Shown here in pieces: positions 45,293 to 59,026 of a DNA stretch of 64,000 bases; within the stretch, counting starts at the first letter, position 1; each line of letters opens with the position of its first letter. The translations under genes and the position numbers were made by a program. The notes beneath the pieces were generated by a model. That model saw only the letters and a list, made by a program, of their open reading frames with translations, had not been told where the DNA came from and searched no databases. The stretch is from Geosiphon pyriformis (taxonomy: Eukaryota > Glomeromycota > Glomeromycetes > Archaeosporales > Geosiphonaceae): NCBI GenBank assembly GCA_016748015.1, contig JAAOMT010000128.1:7538-71537 (forward strand), given 5' to 3'.

Positions 45293-48200
45293 ATGGCCGA
45301 ACCGCGACAGGTAGATCCAATTAGACAACAGATCATTCAATCTTTATTTTCCAGCTCTTTTGAAGATCCACGGTCACCAGGTAAAAGTCGCCCAAGCAAC
45401 TATAACTCAGCTTTCCACGTTAATCGGGTTTTAAAATAATATTTTTTAGGGCAAGCTTCTGCATCTGAAGAACTTATTACCTACCTCAAAGTAAATGAGG
45501 AATCTTTTGGTGGTCAATCACCGACTGGCCATGACCGACCTAGCTCTATTTTAAAAAGAACTGGAAAAGGGGATAAAAAGGTCCGATACCTCTTGGTATC
45601 AGGTGGCTATTATTTGTATTTTTTGTTAGTTATAGTGTGCGGAAATTCTGCGAAGGCTAAATAATTTTTTCATGATCATACTGCTTTCAAAAAAAGTAAT
45701 TGTTCGAAAAAATAAAGTGCGATTACACAAATCAAAAAAAAGTCCCCATAATTTTTCCATCGGCAAAACATGGCCCTTAGAAGAAATTCGTTCCATAGAA
45801 TTGATCGACGTATGTATTCAGTCTAAATTATTTTATTTCCAAAAAAAAAAAAAGGATCTTTATAAATTTATAAAAAACATCTCAGTAAATGTTGTTTATA
45901 TTTAGCCTCAAACATTTTTGATGACAATGGCCAAAACTTATTGCTGGTCTACGGAAATCCCACGTGAAAAGAACGATTTCTTGGTCAGCCTTTTGAAGGT
46001 TAACCATTAAACTTAATTAAGAATGCGGTAAAAATATGTTTGCCGTAACAAATTTATTATCTTAATTTTCTAGATTTATGAAAGGCATTACAAGCGAATA
46101 CCTCAATTGATAGGTTTCGATGAAAGCATTTTAAGAGGTAAACCGACCCCATTTTCTACATTAAGCTTATCACCATTTTGCTAAATCAACACATTATCAA
46201 ATATTGAGCCGCTCTCCAGAATTGCAATCTTCCCCTCAGTCTGCGACAAATAATGATACCGAAAGCTATGCTCTTGCATCTTCTCTTCAAAAGCGCTTAA
46301 ATAATAAACCTTCATCCAATATGACTCGGCAGGTTGATCGAAATTTAAAAAATCTTATCAGAAATGGCAGATCGACTCCATCCTTGCTTATAGATGAGCC
46401 TAGTATTGGCCATTATCTGGAAGATGAAGACGGTGATCAGCTCTTGGGAAATTAATCAAAGCTCCTTATTTTTGATCAGGGCTATTATTCACTCCATCAA
46501 TATTTTTTCAGATGCTAAGCAAGAAGAAATATCATTAATTAATGTCGAAGAACTTTTGAACGATTTTAATTGGAAGGAAACAGGAAATGCGGCAGCTTTA
46601 GAGCAAAGACTTTTAAATGAACTTGCAGCTTTGGAAGCTGTATGTAGCTATCAAATTCCCTAATTTTATTGTTCTCAAGGAATTTCATTTATGAATCCCT
46701 AGACTGTATTGTCATATCTAGGCCAATATTCATGCAATGGTTGAATCCGACGATCGACTCACCTCAGTTGTACACCAACTTGATAAGGCCATAGCGGAAT
46801 TAGACCACATGGATCGATGGCTTACCTTATACACTGCAGAATTGAATGTATATATATTTAATAAACATTGTCGTAGGTCTCGATTACGAGCACTATAGAA
46901 TGATTTCTGCCAAATACGTATAATTGATTTGATAATTCTTTAACTATTTTCTGTAGAGCATGGGCGAGGACATTCATCATATCGAATCTCAAAACCGTGG
47001 CTTACAAGTCCAGACTGCAAATCAAAATGCCTTACTCTCTGAGCTAGATCGATTGATTGTATGTTAATATTTTTATAATTTTCATCATCATAGTTTTTTA
47101 TCATATTCTTCGAATGTTTGAAAATTCAATCTTTGTAGCGATCGATCATAATTCCTGATGAAGTATTGAATATATTACGTGAAGGAAATTTGGATACAAT
47201 CCAAGGAGTTCAGGATATTGAAGATGCTGCAGCTCGCTTACAAACTGCGTTGGAGTCCACTTTTGATGAAGGTGAGTCTCCAGTGCTTAAGGTCAAGTTA
47301 TGCAATGGCGTGATATAAATTAAACCTCAAATTCCTTTAAACAGCAACCCGTGGGATGGCAGCAGTGCAAGAGAAAGTGGAATTATATACTTCGCACAGT
47401 AATAATTTCTGTAAGAGGTTACACGAATATTTAAACCTTTTGTTTCAAAATCAGGTAAAACACTTTACTGCGATTTGGGTTAAAATATCCTATCCTTTAT
47501 ATTCGATCGTTTGATGGTTTGAAGCAGTTTTCAATGAATTCTGTCATAGGCAGATGCATTAATCAAAGATAAAACCCGAGGACCGCGTCGCAATAGCCTT
47601 ACTGTTCTCGGCCACGAAGCTATTGAAGATTGTCTCATTAAATATCGTGGTCTCTCATTATGGATGAAGGAAATTGACCCTCGAGGTCATAATGAGCTAC
47701 AGACGGTTTGTAATTTCAAAATATTCATAGTTATACACTCAATTATGAGACTATCCTATCTTTATAAGTTTTCTTTTAGTTATACGTCCAAGCAGTGGAA
47801 CCGATATACAAGAAGGAAACCAAGGAATACATGGCTCAAATGAGATTAATGTTGTCAAAGAGGGAATTAGCTGAGGAGGCTACCTATGGTAGGTCCAAAG
47901 CATGACTCATTAAGTAATATCCCCATATAAACTTAAGAATATCTCTTCTTTAGTTTTTAGTGCGGCATCAAACATTCACAGTCACAGATCTAGCCTCGCT
48001 GGAAGTGGAAATTCAGGAGATTTCAGTAGAGCTCCATGGGAGTTCAAAGATGCTGGTGGAGGAAAGCTTCCCCCCGAAGAGGTGAATAATAGAGCAAAAC
48101 AATAGACTTTGACTTTTATTAAAATACGAAATTAATTTGAATGTGATTCGTTCCTTTATTTTTCAACAACAGGGTTTTGAGCAAATTCTACTGACAATTG

Positions 48201-49930
48201 TCCCTTTAATCGTTCGAGAGCAAAATTTCATATCGGATTACTTTCATCTTGGAAATAAGGGACCGAAAACGTTTTTAAATCGAGAAGAATTAAAGAGATG
48301 GCGGCCTCAAGACTTGAGTATAAAACGAACAGTGATAAAAGATGTCAAAGCCCAAAAGAAATTGTTGTATGTATTCTTTTCCTCCGGTTATTATTTCAGC
48401 AATGATTTTAACTCTACCTGTCTTTATCCCTTTTTTTCTGAAAGAGAACACATGCAATTAATGTTCATGTTTCTATCAGAAGAGCTCATTAACTTCATTG
48501 ATTATGGTTGCAAGCATGATAACATGTATGTATCAAGAACAATTAGCAACCGTGTTATTTTCTTCAGCTATTATATATTTTTATAATATTAAACCTTAAT
48601 AGACAATCAGTCGGTATGCTGGTCGTTATTGAGCGTAACATACACGAATATCAAAAATCTAGTCAAGAATATCTGGTCAAAATGTTGAACAAAGTGAGAT
48701 CACGTTGTATTGATATTTTTGAAAAATTCACGGTAATATATCCAAATCCTTTTTCCTCACGCTGTCCTTTTTCTGATAATTAGACTACGTTTTGATTAAT
48801 TGGTCTCATACCAGAATGAACAACTTAGAGCCATCGAAGAAACTAAAGTTACTTCAAAAAAGCGAAAAGGAATAATTTTATTCATCAAACTCTTTCCAGT
48901 GAGTGTTATTTTCTCTTCAAGATTATAATTGCCCTAAATTCAATGATGAAAAACTATCTTCATTTTTTAGCGTTATTGTGAACGTATAGAACATTCTATG
49001 GAGGGGGCTATTGAGGGATTAGAAGTACGCGGAATTGTCGACAAAGCATACGAAAGAATTGTAAAAACAATGTTCGATTCCCTTGAAGCCATAGCTAATG
49101 ATTCTGGCTCACTTGTCGATGATAAGGAGCAATTGAATTTTCATACAATGATGCTAGGTAAATCAGCGGTTCATTAATGTTGCCATCTCCTATTGATTAG
49201 TTCAAGGTTTTAGCTCATCCCAGTTCTTTTTTATTACAGAAAATATGCACCACTTTTACACTGAAATTAGTACTCGTAAAATAACGGTGCTAGAGCCGTA
49301 CATGAAGCATGCCAAAACTTCATATGATAAACATTTAGAGGCCTATGCAAAGTCTGTTCTGCGAAAACCTTTTGGCAAATTAATGGTAAGTGATGCGACC
49401 TTTTCCAATAACTACTGTGTCTCTTCTAATTGACTCTAATGCTACTAACATATTCGAATTCGTTGAAAATAAGGAATTCTTTGATGGTATTGATGATTTG
49501 CTGAAAACTACAGCGGCTCCTGAGGAAGTTAAATTCCATCTTAGGTTTAATAAAGATTCTTTGAAAAAAGTAGTCGCACAATTTCCGGGGAAAGAGGTAA
49601 ATCCTTTGGTGCTATTTGTTTTTTAAATTCTGTACTCCAGTTGTTTAGTTTTCTAACTCTATTTTATATCCTCTCATCTCTGTTCCTTTCAACTTATTTT
49701 AAAAGATCAAAAAGGGCCTAGAAGCATCTTATAAACGTGTCGATAGACACTTTACTCAAGAAGAAGGATTACTTCAAGTTGTTTGGCGCAACATTGGACA
49801 AACATTAATCGATAATCATAGACGCTACACCACGATTATTAATAAATGTTATCCGGACACGAATATCACCTTGGAATTTACCATTGAAGATTTATTACAT
49901 TATTTATCTGAATTGGCGAGAAGTCACTAA
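45293..49930 (+). CDS. SEC3: Exocyst complex component Sec3
   Basis: Sec3 marks sites of polarised secretion and tethers vesicles through PI(4,5)P2 and Rho GTPases. I deduce 22 exons (first 45293-45380, last 49706-49930; internal exon starts include 45450, 45697, 45906, 46074, 46220, 46512, 46722, 46957, 47139, 47345, 47550, 47780, 47954, 48173, 48445, 48603, 48815, 48971, 49240 and 49474), all in frame, 961 aa. Residues ~72-165 form the N-terminal PH-like PIP2-binding domain (KVRYLLVS, VRLHKSKK, FSIGKTWPLEEI, TYCWSTEIPREKNDF). A helical region follows (VEELLNDFNWK..., DRWLTLYTAELN), then the Sec3 C-terminal rod domain (LSLWMKEIDPRG, IVPLIVREQNFI, LYVQAVEPIY). The start is the first ATG after the divergent promoter. 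Confidence 0.9.
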
Positions 49931-50520
49931 ATTTTGATAGAATCCAATTTGGTTTCTTTCGATTCACCCTCCAATCAATAATGGGTATAAAAATCATATA
50001 TATAGAAGGTAATTGCCGTTATTTTATTTGAGTTTCTTTATTATTTATTTTAGATCTTTTCAAGGTTTAGTTTTTCGCAAATAAATTTTTGGCATTTCAA
50101 AAATATATTAATTTGTAATGTTTTTAAAAAGTACTAAAATCTTGTATTACATAATTAAACAGAAATTCATTTAATAAACTTTTTAGTTATAAAATCTAAA
50201 TTATCTGGTTTTTTATTTTGTTTTAACAATACAAGTTTTAAAATTAAGCATTTATTTTGTTTAATATTTATTTTATTTTTTTATTAAATGTAATTTATTT
50301 ATTTATTATTTATTATTTATTTGTTATTTATTTATTATTTATTATTTTGATAATTTAGTATATAAATTTTTATATAAATATAATTTTATTGTATTAATTT
50401 ATATTATATTACAAATCAAAATTCAATAATAATTATATTTAATTAAATATAATATAAATAATTTATTATAAATTAAATGACTAATTATATATAATACATA
50501 ATATTTTTTTATTAACACAT
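49931..50520. other. AT-rich spacer between SEC3 and a LINE
   Basis: SEC3 3' UTR (AAATAAA near 50,080) followed by A/T-only sequence with short TTTATTA repeats (50,285-50,345). No gene is supported. Confidence 0.5.
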
Positions 50521-50637
50521 TTAACAAGTGTAGTCCAATCGCTATCTAGTACATAGAGCCAAACTAAGAGGCTCAAACTAAACGCAACTCATATACTTTC
50601 TACATGTGACTAGCCATTCAGGCCAGACAAAGCAACA

Positions 50638-53600
50638 CTACACACTTATATTAATCTGCACACTGCCACTCAGACCAGAAAAAAAACAAAATGGCTTCTG
50701 ACGACCAAAGCTAATAGCAAAAAAATTGGCCACACCAAGCAATCTTATAACACCATCAGACAAAACTGAAGGCACACCATAAGAGAGTCCAAAAACAATA
50801 CCACCATTACAAATCAGACCAGTCTTCTCCATTACCACTTGGTGGCTGGATCTAACCAACCACATCTTAGCACAATGTAACCCAACAACAAACCTAACAT
50901 AATCAACAATCTGAGCAACAGCCATCTTACTATTCTTGAAAATACCGCAAGCCTTCTCATATCACTCCCCCAGCACAAACCCTTTGCAAATCAAAGTATA
51001 CAACCCAACATCAATGGAACATTGTGACAAAACTTGCAATACGGCGGAAGTAGGGGAACCACCAGCCAAAGCTGACCAATGGGCAAAAGCCTCAGCCAAG
51101 ATTTCACCATAAACATCAGACTCATGAACACAAGTAAAAGCATGGTCAGAGAACTCCACCCCACTACACAATAAACACAACACACTAGGGTAGCACTTAT
51201 CATACAATCTTTTTCTGACTGCCACTGGCAATCTCCTGTGCACAGCCTTTATAAGATAAGTGTGAAGTGTTAAGAACTTATGACTAGTGAACCCAGCAAG
51301 CATATGAGAATCAGGATGCCACACTTTCACAGTGACAACCCAATCTATACAACCAATTATTACATCCAGAACCACATCACAACCAGGACCAGTCTCCCAA
51401 TGAACATGACAAATGGACTGAAAAATATCTCTGACAAAATGACAGGCATTGCCAGAAATAGCAACACCTTTAGCAACCAAAAAATGTTTACACACATCAG
51501 CAAAAAGAGAAAAGAGGGATCCAGAGGCAGCCCCAGCAGCCAAGTCAGCCTCCACATTACCGGGAATCCCAGAGTGGCCCTTCACCTTAACCCAACTTAC
51601 ACTAAGATCTTTATTCCTGACCAAATTAAAAATATGATGCCTCTCCAGCCAGCATTGATTACGGAAATTGGGGGTGGCCAAAGACATCTCAGACACACAT
51701 GCATCAATAGTGGCCTGACTGTCAAGATACAACACCACAGTACTTGAAGAAGAAATACACTTCAAGGACAAAGCGACAGCCTGTAATTCAGCTATAGTAG
51801 ATGACAAAAGACCACAAACAGTGACACCAATGCTTTTATCCAAGACCAAGAAGTATGTAGCAGCACCACAGGTGACTTCAGCAAAGCCTGCATTCTTCAA
51901 AGACCCATTCGTAAAAACTTCAAAAAAGCCAGACCAAATGTCATGTAAACTATTTTTCACTGCAGAAAATTCCCCAGACCCCAAAATGTCCAAACCAAGC
52001 TTCTCCACAAAGCTAACAAAATCAGAAAACAAATAACCCTGACTCTTCAAAAATTCAGAAGAAACTACAAACCAATGAGGCACAGAACCACGCGGATCCA
52101 ATCTCTTCCAATGATGAAAAGTTTTCCAATCCAACAAAACACTCTTCTTATCAAAAAATTGATCACCAAAAACAACACCAAAGCATTTAAGAGATTTGAC
52201 TGAATCAAAATACAGAGACTTTCCAAAAATAGAGAACAATGGAAAACGACCAGGACTACAAAATGCAGTAGGGAGGTTGTTTACCAAAGACAGCTCACTG
52301 CCTAAAAAAATTTTCACCATTCCAGCCAAAAAATTGTTCACTGGATTAACACGCAACCTAACCAGAAACTGCAACGGATCCAAAAGAGCCCAACCAAGAA
52401 CCTGTAGATCCAAAAACCTATGACTAAACAAACATCTGAAAATACCAAAGGCATTAGAGAACATTATCAGAGCAGCAATCTTCCTCTCTGACTGCACCTG
52501 CTCAAAAGGCTTTAGGCCATACAATAAGAGATGATGCAAAGCAGCATCAGGAAAATCACAGAGAAGACAAGCCTTAGACCTGAGACCCTTCCTAACCAAG
52601 ACATCCCACTTGCAACAAACATTAGAAAGGACAAAACTGAACTAAATACAATAGCTGACAATAGGCTGCAAAACAGCCGAAACCAGATAAGAGAATTGTT
52701 TATCTGTAATAGCTTTCTTGAGCACAACATTGACAAAGAAATGTACATTTGCATGAGCCTTGACAACACTTGGCCTTGAGAGCCTCTTAGTTGACAAAAA
52801 GATATTCAGATACCAGTATGCTTCACCTTTTCTAGCAATAGAAATTAGCTGACCACAAATGCTTAATGAAGTCACTTTAACACCCTGATTGATAGGAATA
52901 GCTACTATCTTTTCACTGTTGATAGAAATATCATTGACCACAAAAAATTCACTGGCAATGTTCAAAGCATATTGAGTGGAAGCCTAACAATTCCCAACCC
53001 AGATCATATCATCAACAAATGCATCAGCTGAAAAATACAATGTTAAACCACCACTACTCTCAATCCTGCCAGTTTTTGAAACAAACTTAGTATCAATCTG
53101 GTACCCACACAAATGTTCGTGTCTCTTAATCTCACACAAAAGTGGATCATAAAAAATTCTCCATAGAAGTGGCAAAAAAACCTCACTCTGATCCAGCCTA
53201 TTATGCACCTTATAACCATCAGACAAACCAAAGTCAATCATTACCCTATTAACTCTATCCTCATAAATACCACCAAAAAACCTTATGAATCTCTCACACA
53301 TCTTGACATGCCGCAAACTTGCCCTCAAATGATGCCATCCAACTGAATTATAAGCTTTCTGCATATTTTGTAAAACCAACCACAACTTCCTATTTTTCTC
53401 AAGGGCATTCTCAATCACTGAACCGACAGCAAACACCAGAGATTATGTGGATGTACCCTTTAGTACTGAGAAGTTGTCACCTTGAAGAACATTGCTACAA
53501 GTCATCAAAATATGATCAAACAGAACTTTGAAAAAAAATTTCCTGGCAGTCTCAATCAAAGCAATAAGCCAAGTGTTCATAAGAACCCCATCCCAGTCAT

Positions 53601-55290
53601 AAGGCTTAGGAATCATAGACATCTATGCCCTTTTCCACAAAACAGGCACCATACCAACAGACAAATACTTATTGAACAGCACCAATAGACACCCCAAAAC
53701 CACTTCTCTACCATGCTTCCACAACTCATTAGGAATGCCAGACAAACCAGCGGCCTTGCCATCAGATAGACCACCAACAACAGAAAGTAGCTCTCCCATA
53801 CTGATTGTACACATAACACCCAAAAAGGCATCATTCCGAACATAGTCTAAAGGCACATACTGACGAGCCCAAAGATCAAAAAGCACTGACTGCACAGAGC
53901 ATTTCCTTGTCCACCCCTCTATTATCCTGTCCATGCTTGACTTCACTTCTCTAGGCAGCAATACCAAATCATCATCAACTACCAAATGATTCAATACCAC
54001 CTTGTGAAAGAGTCTTTCCAACACACTTCTGATCATACTACTTTTGTTTGAACAGAAATTATCCATACACTTTTCAATTGCCTTCCTAACAGACACTTTC
54101 TCAGCCAATCTCGACTCAAACATCTTAAACTTCCTGTAATCTCTGCAAACCAATAACAAATGCCTAACAACAACATCAGATTTAACCCTTGAATCAACCA
54201 AGTCCTTGAAAGCACAAGCCTTCGCGACATCCAGAGTCAACTATTTACTTACAAGATGATTAGTATCAGACAAGTCACCAGAGCAAAACCTCTTAACAAT
54301 CTTGGCCACTAATATTTCCAGACCAAAAAACCTAGAAAAATGCCCATTTCTTGAACACTTGAACTCACTAAACCAATGCCTTGAAAACGTCACATCAGCA
54401 GAATCTACCATAGCCCCCACCAAGACCACCCATATAGCATCCACATCACCACACATTTCAGCACCAGAGAACACCTCACCCAAAGACAAGAGTTTTGTTG
54501 AAGAGAGATCCTTAAATTTAGCCCATCCAGCACAGTTAACATCCTTGATTTTGAACTTCCAATGGTCTCTATTCGCCTGCTTGCGCAAACTATTCAATTG
54601 AACATCCAGAAGCCCACCCAAACCAACCAAAACCACCACTGTCCTGTAATTAGTGTTAAAGAAGTCTGAAACAGAGACCACTTGATGACCAGCTACAGCA
54701 GAAAACAAATTACCACCAACAAAAATGTAATCAATTGTCTTCCCAACTTCTTTTGAGTTGCTCCACGTATGAAAATTAGCCAAATAATAACTGACAAATG
54801 AGTTGACCCAATCCAGACTCAAACAAAACTTGAAACTAGCACTTTTACTAGATCCATTCTTATTAAAGTCCCCACCCAAGACAACAAAATTGCTGAAGTT
54901 GACAGCCTTTGCAATGAGAGAATTAACTTCAGAAGCCTGACCAAACCTAGCCCCAGATAAAGCACCAGCATACAACCCCAAAACAGTAACTGAAAGCTTG
55001 CCTTTAAACAAGAGCCAAACAGAAATAACTCGACCAGGAATCTCTTCTATCTTAGAAACATGACAAGCCAAAAAAGTGTTCATAATAATAGCAACCCCAG
55101 TACTCATAAAATCTTTATCCAATCCTGAAGAAAAGATTCACACTTCATCAAACTTATCCTTTATCCAAGGCCCAGAAGAGAATCTTAACTTTGTCTTAGT
55201 AATAAAAAAAACCATATTTCCCAAGTCCATATGTCAATGAATAACATCTGCTTGCTTTGCAGGAACATTGATACTTCAAACATTGCACAT
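50638..55290 (-). pseudogene. LINE ORF2: endonuclease, reverse transcriptase, RNase H, with in-frame stops
   Basis: From ATG 55,290 about 1,551 codons in one frame with no frameshift. Open pieces: 55,122-54,241 (endonuclease: VTVLGLYAG, VVLGGDFNKN, IDYIFVGG, NTNYRTV), 54,240-53,623 (linker and RT start), 53,436-52,984 (LQNMQKAYNSVGW, RLDQSEVFLPLLW, catalytic FVDD at 53,008-53,019), 52,965-52,642, 52,599-50,962 (RNase H: VFTNGSL, ELQAVALSLK, LYLDSQATID, VKGHSGIPGNVEADLA) and 50,925-50,638. At most stops the sister LINE at 13,354 has Gln or Trp. The RNase H first Asp reads Asn here (FTNG instead of FTDG), also a G-to-A change. Confidence 0.88.
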
Positions 55291-55313
55291 AGCAAATTTC
55301 CAGACTAAACAGC

Positions 55314-57267
55314 TTATTGGGATGAAGATGGAAGAGGATGACCCAAATTAGAGCACAAGAGATCTAATCTCACCAGAACAGCACCAATTAAAGCTTCTAA
55401 AGCAGACATCTTAAATTCCAAACCATCCACTTTGGAAGTAAGAACCCTAGAGCCACTTGAGCTAAGAACAGCAGCAGATTTACCAGTACCAGAAAAGGGA
55501 AAAACAGATAAAGTTGATCCATCATTCAAAGCCATATCTAAACCCACAACTGAAGCCGCAAACACAGAGACAACTGGAGACACACCATTAGAGAGAGAAG
55601 CCAATGACACCAAATCGACAAAACTGAGCTTCTTTAATATACCAGAAACCTGATCTGCCAAAATCTCCAAAGAGCATTCCAATGTTGCCAAATGAATGTC
55701 CAATTAAAACATGATAAGAGGATCAGATATCAAAGAAAAAGGAACCGAACCAGAATGCGCACCAGCACTAGAAGAACTAGAGGAAGACACATGAGAGAGA
55801 GAACCACTAACAACTTAAGCCCAAGTTTTACCAGCAAAAGACATGGAACGGGAGATAGGAGCCTGCTTCCTCTTATAAATGCCAGCCAAACAAACCTGAT
55901 CCTGATCAGAAATTACACACTTCCCATGAGATTCAGAATTATTATCCACAAAACAGACACCAGAAACATGACCAAATTGTTTACATGCAGTGCAACAGAC
56001 CAAAGAAAGACCAGTCCAATGTAAATTTGCGCCCTTGAACACCAGAACTGAACCAATAGCCACCAACTTGGATACCTCATTACCAAAACAAATTATTATG
56101 CATCTATCACGAACATAAGAACTAGGATTCCAGCCGATAAAACAAGTCTTCTCACTGTACAATTCCAGCAAGCCTGACAAATCGTAAGCAGTAGTTCCAG
56201 TTGGTAAAGTATAGAGCAAAGCCCTATATTAATCCCTAAATACCCACGTTTGTTTATTATTAATTGCCTTGGCCACACGAACAGAATTCTTTCTCACCAA
56301 CACAGACCATTGAGCTATGATCAAATTAGCCATTTCTGACGATTTATATTCTACTAGGGCCTTCTGCCAAAAACCAATAAGTTGCAACTTAATAGACACA
56401 ATCCTACTAAATTTGGAAAACACTGCCTCAATTGCTGATCTGAAAAGATCTACCAGAATCTCTTTGACGATCACTTCCTGATCCAAGGAGCTATTTACTT
56501 TTCTTATATCATTATTGACAAAGATTTTTTCATTAATCACCATTTCCCTAGCCTTTTTCAAACTCAATTCAGAAGTAAAAAACGATTTTATTATGTCTGG
56601 AAACTTTGAGAGAGTTGACGCCTCCCCCCCCAAAACCATCAATTTGATAAAAAATCTTTTTTACTGCAATCAACTTATTACTGTTGGTTTTTCCAGGCAC
56701 AGCAGACAGCTTTATATCTAGGGTGAAAAATTTAACTGGCTTAAAACTGCATGTATCCGCTGCATGTGATTTAATCAACAGCACAGAGCTGGCAAACTTA
56801 GAAAAAGGAAGCATTAAAACATCATCATCATCACTCATGTTATCAAACGTCGGAACCTTTGGTGGGTGCCCTAACACATATGTCTGAATACGGGTTTTTC
56901 TAGGCATTGTTTTGTTCTCATTTTCACCATGCTCAAAAGCAACCAAATCCGCATAACTGGTCTCTTCAGTGACCATATTTTCCATGTTTTCCATGTCAGA
57001 AAGACCACTAATACTGCTAGCTACACTACCTACTTCATTGTCCCAAGACACCGCAGGTTCCATTCCAGAGTTACCTATATTCAACAAATTTAATGGTCCA
57101 GCAGATGAGTCCACCATGCCTCCACTTGTTTCGGGTTTTTTTGGTTTTTTAAATGATGCACCACAGGAGTAGACACTATCCACTTGCTTTTTTTTGGTGT
57201 TTGGACAGATCCCCAAACCAGTCGAGCCAGAGCCAAAACCACCAGCAGATGAGCTCACCAGTTCCAT
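55314..57267 (-). pseudogene. LINE ORF1 with one frameshift
   Basis: Starts MELVSSSAGGFGSGSTG and matches the ORF1 at 11,378 throughout. The RRM-like segment lies near 56,480-56,290, the C-x2-C-x4-H-x4-C zinc knuckle (CTACKQFGHVSGVC) at 55,994-55,953, and the helical C-terminus at 55,703-55,314. The frame shifts once, in a run of eight C (eight G on the coding strand) at 56,624-56,631. In-frame stops near 56,227 and 55,812 separate the remaining pieces. Confidence 0.85.
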
Positions 57268-57479
57268 CGCGATAAATAAAGGGTTGTTTGAAGAAATAAT
57301 TATGGGAAACAAAAAGAGATAAGAAAAGAGAAAACTATAACTTCAATAAATCTTTCGCTTTCATCGTGGCCAAGGGATTGACAAAAGAAAAATTAATTTA
57401 ATTTACATAATAATAAAATTATAATTAAATACTTAATAATTAAACTATATTTTTAATATAATAATAATAATAATAATAA

Positions 57480-58860
57480 TAAATTTTTTGCATATTTTTA
57501 TAATTATAACTTTTTTATTTTTTAAAATAATTAGTCAGTATTTTTATTAATAAAATACTTATAACTATTAAAATTATTTAATAGTACTTTATAAAAACAC
57601 TTTTTTAAGTAAAATATTTAAAAATTGGTTTTTTGCTAATTTATAATACTATTTTTATCTTTGATTAAAAGTTTTTTTCTTTTAAAATTTCTTTAAAAAA
57701 ATTTATTTAAAGCAGTTTTAATATGATTTTTATTAAAAGTTTTAAAGTATTTAATAAAAAGCCAATAATTAAGTTGTTTTTTTTTGGTTTTTTTTATTAT
57801 TATTTAAATAATTAAAAAACCCAAATTAATTTTTTAATTCTTTGCTATATTTAACAACAATTTTTTGGTGTTTTTAATATTAATTCTAATATTTTAAAGC
57901 CAATTTATTTTTTTATAAAAAATAAAACTTTAATTTTTGGTTTTTTTAGCTCTTTTACCAATTTTGTATTATTAATATTAATTATAATACTTAATTTTAT
58001 TTTGGCTATAAATAATAAAAATATATTAATTTATTTTAGTTTAAATTAATTTTTGGTTGTATTATTTAATATATTGATTTTTAATTAAATAAAAACCAAA
58101 ATTTTTTGTTTTTTGATAATACTGTTTTTAATAATACTTAAAAAACAAATATTAATTATTAAAGCTTTTTTAAATGAATTTAAGCTTAAATTAATTTATA
58201 TTAAAACTGGTTTTTAGTTTATATATAATTTTATTACTTTAAAAATAGTTTTTAAAAATAATATTAAACTGTTTTATATAAAATTTATGTTTTAAGTTTC
58301 TTAAATACTATTATTAAAATTAAATTTATTAGTTTTATTTATTTTTTTATTTTTAAAATTCTTAAATTTTTAGTAATTATTAAATTTTTAATAATTATTA
58401 AATTTATATTTTTTTTGTTGTTATTAGTTTATAAGATGTTTTTTAGTTAATAATATTAAAATATTTTTGTTGTTTTTGGTAAAATTTTTGGTATTAAGTT
58501 AAAGTTTATTGGTATTTAATAATATGTTATTGTTTATTTCAAATTTTCTAATATTATTATAATTGCTTTTGTTTGCTAATTAGTTTTGATAATAAAAAAT
58601 ACTTGTTTTTTATAATATATTTAAAACCAAGTTAATAAATTTTTTTTGATTATATAGTTTTTAAAATTAGAAAGTTGGTTTTTTAGATTTGTAATTATAG
58701 TTGTTTTATTAATAATTAAAATATGTTATTATTATTTTTAGTTTTTAAGTTAATTTAAAACTGTTATTATTAAAACTAATATTTTAAAAAAAATTATATT
58801 TGGTAAAAAACTTTTAAATATTAATATTTTGTTTTTTATTATTTAAATAAAAAAACCAAT
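57480..58860 (+). mobile_element. Gag-only retroelement, copy C (heavily decayed)
   Basis: Nearly pure A/T, yet colinear with copy A. 58,204-58,850 aligns with 59,815-60,530 almost base for base if C is read as T and G as A (for example ttggtatttaataatatgtta versus ctggtatttggcagtatgttg). There is no open frame. The 5' part is not securely alignable and the 3' tail is missing; simple AT repeats follow. It lies in the same orientation as, and directly upstream of, copy A. Confidence 0.6.
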
Positions 58861-59026
58861 TAATATAAAATAATATAAAATAATACAAAATAACATAAAA
58901 TAATATAAATTAATTAATAATAAATTTAAATACTTAAAAATAACATAAAATAATACTAAATATTATAAAATAATAAATTATAATTAATAATAACAAAATA
59001 ATATAAAAAATTACAAAAACTCAAAT
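58861..59026. repeat. AT tandem repeat (ataaaataat type)
   Basis: About 165 bp of imperfect repeats of a roughly 10 bp word (aatataaaat), separating two gag-only copies. Confidence 0.7.

Larger units (their letters stand above)
50524..57370 (-). mobile_element. Non-LTR retrotransposon (LINE), youngest copy, minus strand
   Basis: Same structure and family as the LINE at 11,290-18,140, in the opposite orientation: 5' leader near 57,370, ORF1 57,267-55,314, ORF2 55,290-50,638 and 3' tail 50,637-50,524. It retains more C and G and longer open stretches (one of 545 codons) than the other copies. It is still inactivated by in-frame stops and one frameshift. The flanks are AT-rich and no target-site duplication was recognised. 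Confidence 0.9.
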
